From Hymenobacter monticola (GTDB lineage Bacteria; Bacteroidota; Bacteroidia; Cytophagales; Hymenobacteraceae), in assembly GCF_022811645.1 (NCBI RefSeq), contig NZ_CP094534.1, forward strand, positions 2,108,001 through 2,172,000: a stretch of 64,000 nt of DNA, given 5' to 3'. Under the pieces are notes generated by a model, which was given only the letters and a program-made list of their open reading frames with translations, was not told the origin of the DNA and made no database searches. Positions 61,294 to 64,000 of the stretch are shown piece by piece. Made by a program: the position numbers and the translations under genes. The stretch's first letter is position 1, and each line of letters starts with the position of its first letter.

Positions 61294-63390
61294 CTAGCTA
61301 ATTCGGCTCCAATTCACGGCCGTAGCCGGCAAGCTCTCGATGTGGTGCCGGATGTTAGCATTCTCAGGATGCGCAAGGTTGGGGTCATCGGCCAGCAGGG
61401 CCTGGGCGGCGGCCCGGCTTTCGCTCAAAATGCGCCCGTCTTTGGCCAAATCGGCAATCAGCAGGTCGAGCACGCCGCTTTGCTGGGTGCCCATCAGGTC
61501 GCCGGGGCCGCGCAGTTTCAGGTCGATGTCGGCAATTTCGAAGCCGTTGTTGGTCCGCACCATCGTTTCGAGGCGGGTGCGGGCGTCCTTGCTCAGCTTG
61601 AAGCCCGTCATCAGGATGCAGTAGCTTTGGTCGGCGCCGCGGCCCACACGGCCGCGCAGCTGGTGCAGCTGCGACAGCCCAAACCGTTCGGCCGATTCTA
61701 TCACCATCACCGAGGCGTTGGGCACGTTCACGCCCACCTCAATCACGGTGGTGGCCACCATTATCTGCGTTTCGCGCTTGATGAAGCGCTGCATCTCGTA
61801 ATCCTTCTCCTCGGCTTTCATGCGCCCGTGCACGATGCTGATTTGCATCTCCGGGAAGGCCCGCGCCACGCTCTCGTAGCCGTCGGTCAGGTCCTTGTAG
61901 TCCATCGTTTCCGACTCCTCAATCAGCGGGTACACGATGTATACCTGCCGTCCAATCTTCACCTGGTCCCGAATAAACTCAAACACCTTCAGGCGGTTGG
62001 CGTCAAAGCGGTGCACCGTCACGATGGGCTTGCGGCCGGCCGGCAACTCATCAATCACGCTCACGTCGAGGTCGCCGTACAAGGTCATGGCCAGCGTGCG
62101 CGGGATGGGCGTGGCCGTCATCACCAGCACGTGCGGGATGACGTGCGGGTTTTTCTGCCACAGCTTCGAGCGCTGCGCCACCCCGAAGCGGTGCTGCTCG
62201 TCCATGATGGTCAGGCCCAGGTTGCGGAACTGCACCACATCTTCGAGTAGCGCGTGGGTGCCCACCAGCATGTGCATGGTGCCGTTGCGCAGCTCCTCGT
62301 GCAGCACGCGCCGCTCACTGGTCCGGGTGCTGCCCGTGAGCTTGCCAATCTTGATGCCCAACGCATCAGCGTATACCTTCAGGCCCACGTAGTGCTGGTC
62401 GGCCAGAATCTCGGTGGGCGCCATCAGGCAGCTTTGCGCGCCGTTGTCGGCTGCCATCAGCATCGAAATGAAGGCCACAATGGTTTTGCCCGAGCCTACG
62501 TCGCCCTGCAGCAGCCGGTTCATCTGCTTGCCGGCGCAGAAGTCCTTGTAAATGTCGTGGATAACGCGTTTTTGCGCCCCAGTCAGGTCAAAGGTGAGGT
62601 GGTTTTTGTAGAAGTCCACCAGCGTAGGCACTTCCTTGAAAATCTGCCCGGCCAGCGTCACCTTGCGCTGGTCGCGCTGCCGCAGCAGCTTGAGCTGCAC
62701 AAAAAACAGCTCCTCAAACTTCAGCCGGAACTTGGCCGCCGCCAGCAGCTCCGGGCTCTGTGGGAAGTGAATCTGCTGCATGGCCTGCGCCTTGGGCATC
62801 AGCCCGTACTGCTGAACCAAAGCCGGCGACAACGACTCCCGAATGTGGGGCTGGGCCAGCTTCAGCAACTCGGCCACCATCCGCATAATGGCCTTGCTGT
62901 CCACGCGGTGGTAGTTTTTGAGCTTCTCCGAAGTGTTGTACACCGGCTGCAGAAAGCTCTGGCCGGGCTTGTTCTCGCTCACCTCCTCCAGTTCCGGGTG
63001 CGCCATCTGCGGCCGGCCGTTGAACATCGTCGGCTTGCCAAAAACAATGTACTCCTGGTTGTTCTTGGCCACCTGCTGCACCCACTTGATGCCCTTGAAC
63101 CACACCAGTTCCAGCTCGCCGGTGCCGTCGCCCACTTTGGCCGTCAGGCGCTGCTTGGGGCCTTCGCCAACCAGCTCCTTGCCGCGCAGCATGCCGCGCA
63201 CCTGCACATAAGAGAGGTCATCGTGGAGGTCGGCCACCTTGTACACCTGCGTCCGGTCGAGGTAGCGAAACGGGTAGCGCTGAATCAGGTCGCCGTAGGT
63301 GAACAGGTTTAGCTCCTTGCCCAGCAACTGCGCCCGCTGCAGGCTGCCCACCGAGCGCAAAAACTCCAGACGGGTGTTGAAAAAACTCAT
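61294..63390 (-). CDS. recG: ATP-dependent DNA helicase RecG
   Basis: 698 residues. An N-terminal wedge domain (OB fold, about 60-150) is followed by helicase motifs: I GDVGSGKTIVAF, Ia MAPTEILADQH, II (DEQH type) IMDEQHRFGVAQR, III TATPIPRTLAM, V ATTVIEVGVNVPNA, VI QLRGRVGRG. It remodels stalled replication forks. The start ATG at 63390 is the last three bases of a TTAAATG heptamer in the repeat array upstream. It is slightly longer than E. coli RecG (693). Confidence 0.97.
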   Translation of the reverse strand: MSFFNTRLEFLRSVGSLQRAQLLGKELNLFTYGDLIQRYPFRYLDRTQVYKVADLHDDLSYVQVRGMLRGKELVGEGPKQRLTAKVGDGTGELELVWFKGIKWVQQVAKNNQEYIVFGKPTMFNGRPQMAHPELEEVSENKPGQSFLQPVYNTSEKLKNYHRVDSKAIMRMVAELLKLAQPHIRESLSPALVQQYGLMPKAQAMQQIHFPQSPELLAAAKFRLKFEELFFVQLKLLRQRDQRKVTLAGQIFKEVPTLVDFYKNHLTFDLTGAQKRVIHDIYKDFCAGKQMNRLLQGDVGSGKTIVAFISMLMAADNGAQSCLMAPTEILADQHYVGLKVYADALGIKIGKLTGSTRTSERRVLHEELRNGTMHMLVGTHALLEDVVQFRNLGLTIMDEQHRFGVAQRSKLWQKNPHVIPHVLVMTATPIPRTLAMTLYGDLDVSVIDELPAGRKPIVTVHRFDANRLKVFEFIRDQVKIGRQVYIVYPLIEESETMDYKDLTDGYESVARAFPEMQISIVHGRMKAEEKDYEMQRFIKRETQIMVATTVIEVGVNVPNASVMVIESAERFGLSQLHQLRGRVGRGADQSYCILMTGFKLSKDARTRLETMVRTNNGFEIADIDLKLRGPGDLMGTQQSGVLDLLIADLAKDGRILSESRAAAQALLADDPNLAHPENANIRHHIESLPATAVNWSRIS

Positions 63391-63493
63391 TTAACAATTG
63401 ACGTTTATCATTTAATAACCATTTATCAATCAACGGTCTATACACAGGTTTGCCCAGCCAAGCTGTTAAATGTCAATTGATAAATGTTAAATG
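63388..63493. repeat. TTAAATG heptamer arrays, inverted pair between gldD and recG
   Basis: Each arm (63388-63415 and 63466-63493) is exactly four 7-bp units of TTAAATG/TCAATTG/ATAAATG type, and the two arms are reverse complements with 27 of 28 matches. The left arm includes the recG start codon; the right arm ends one base before the gldD stop codon. The spacer holds a further ATTTATCAAT copy. Confidence 0.93.
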
Positions 63494-63494
63494 A

Positions 63495-64000
63495 CTACTT
63501 ATACTTAAGGGTGTTCAGCATCTGCACCATGTCTGCCTTCACGTATTCAATCACCGGGGCCAGCGAGTCATTGGCCGTGGCCGTGCGGAAATAGAGCGCG
63601 CCGCGCAGGAAGTGCTTGGTGCTGTCGGTGGTGTAGAACTGAAACTGGCTCGGCACCTCGCCCTGCAACTCAAACACCGACGCCTTCATGCCACTCGGCG
63701 TCCGCAAAATCCGCTCATCAATGGCCGTGGCCTTAATTTCATGCTTGCCGGTGAGCTTGCGCGCGTCCTCCATCATCTTGTTGTAGAGGCGGCGGTCGCG
63801 CTGCACGTCCATGTATGTAATCTGCACGTTGGCGTGCAGCTTGGGATAGTACACGTTCAGCCAATGCGGCTGGGCCATGTACGAAGAATCGCGCTTTATT
63901 ACCGCTTCCGTCGAGTATTCAAACTCGTATGGGTGCCCGCCCCCCAACATCTGGTAGCGGTGCGCCGGCAGGTCGATGCGGTTGTAGCCCTTGGGCTTAG
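63495..64000 (-). CDS. gldD: Gliding motility lipoprotein GldD, 5' end cut by window edge
   Basis: The last 168 codons; the start lies beyond the right edge. The visible sequence opens KPKGYNRIDLPAHRYQ and continues PYEFEYSTEAVIKRDSSYMA, HWLNVYYPKLHANVQITY, MKASVFELQGEVPSQFQFYT and HFLRGALYFRTATANDSLAP (in parts), the conserved features of GldD. GldD is an envelope protein needed for gliding motility and linked to T9SS function, consistent with the T9SS cargo genes in this window. An internal ATG is not the start because the conserved sequence continues upstream. Confidence 0.93.
   Translation of the reverse strand, partial: KPKGYNRIDLPAHRYQMLGGGHPYEFEYSTEAVIKRDSSYMAQPHWLNVYYPKLHANVQITYMDVQRDRRLYNKMMEDARKLTGKHEIKATAIDERILRTPSGMKASVFELQGEVPSQFQFYTTDSTKHFLRGALYFRTATANDSLAPVIEYVKADMVQMLNTLKYK

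Overview
The window looks like chromosomal DNA of a high-GC member of the Bacteroidota, most likely a Hymenobacter-like member of the Cytophagales. The evidence is: several secreted proteins ending in a type A sorting domain of the type IX secretion system (T9SS); a gliding/T9SS gene, gldD, cut by the right edge; a BamA-Skp-Skp operon and an ExbB-ExbD-ExbD-TonB cluster in the order usual for the phylum; promoter-like TTTG / TAnnTTTG pairs; few Shine-Dalgarno sequences; and GC-rich coding sequence. No rRNA, tRNA, CRISPR array, prophage or complete insertion sequence was seen.

Layout. 1-5.4 kb: a truncated CUB/fibronectin-III surface protein, an orphan MoxR ATPase and a T9SS cargo protein. 5.5-12.5 kb: mnmH, pdxJ, yqeY, cvpA, a pabA/trpG-type amidotransferase, an alpha/beta hydrolase, a CBS protein and a small POTRA/beta-barrel protein. 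12.6-21.3 kb: an envelope block with nadK, two DUF6089 barrel proteins, uppS, bamA, two Skp-like chaperones and an RluD-type pseudouridine synthase. 21.4-28.6 kb (minus strand): exbB, exbD, exbD, tonB, tonB, a small membrane protein, a PstS-like lipoprotein and a TPR protein, which together look like a TonB energy-transduction unit. 28.9-41.3 kb: mazG, glmM, a cysteine desulfurase, three membrane proteins, a PRC-barrel pair, hemH, era, der and a small lipoprotein. 41.4-44.5 kb: an unknown protein, murQ, a cytochrome b5-like protein and a ureohydrolase-fold protein that lacks two metal ligands. 44.7-54.1 kb: fatty-acid beta-oxidation (fadD, a MarR regulator, and fadN/fadA/fadE as in the Bacillus fadNAE set), interrupted by a four-helix-bundle gene and by an AT-rich island with two small membrane proteins. 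54.3-60.7 kb: two T9SS cargo proteins and a secreted propeller-like protein. 61-64 kb: a small exported protein, recG and partial gldD.

The most unusual material is between the genes. (1) Arrays of degenerate 7-bp units, mostly in inverted pairs with four units per arm, abut start and stop codons at 8.2, 8.8 and 63.4 kb; a related array set flanks the four-helix-bundle gene at 49.6-50.1 kb. (2) Other gaps carry long perfect inverted repeats of 25-36 bp belonging to at least two families. (3) A near-ideal intrinsic terminator (16-bp stem plus U7) lies inside the signal-peptide codons of the second DUF6089 gene. (4) A compact structured leader ending in a U-tract sits directly before the largest T9SS cargo gene. 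(5) Two copies of a TAGGCnnGCCTA palindrome precede fadE. These sites were found by reading the sequence only; their spread in other genomes has not been tested.
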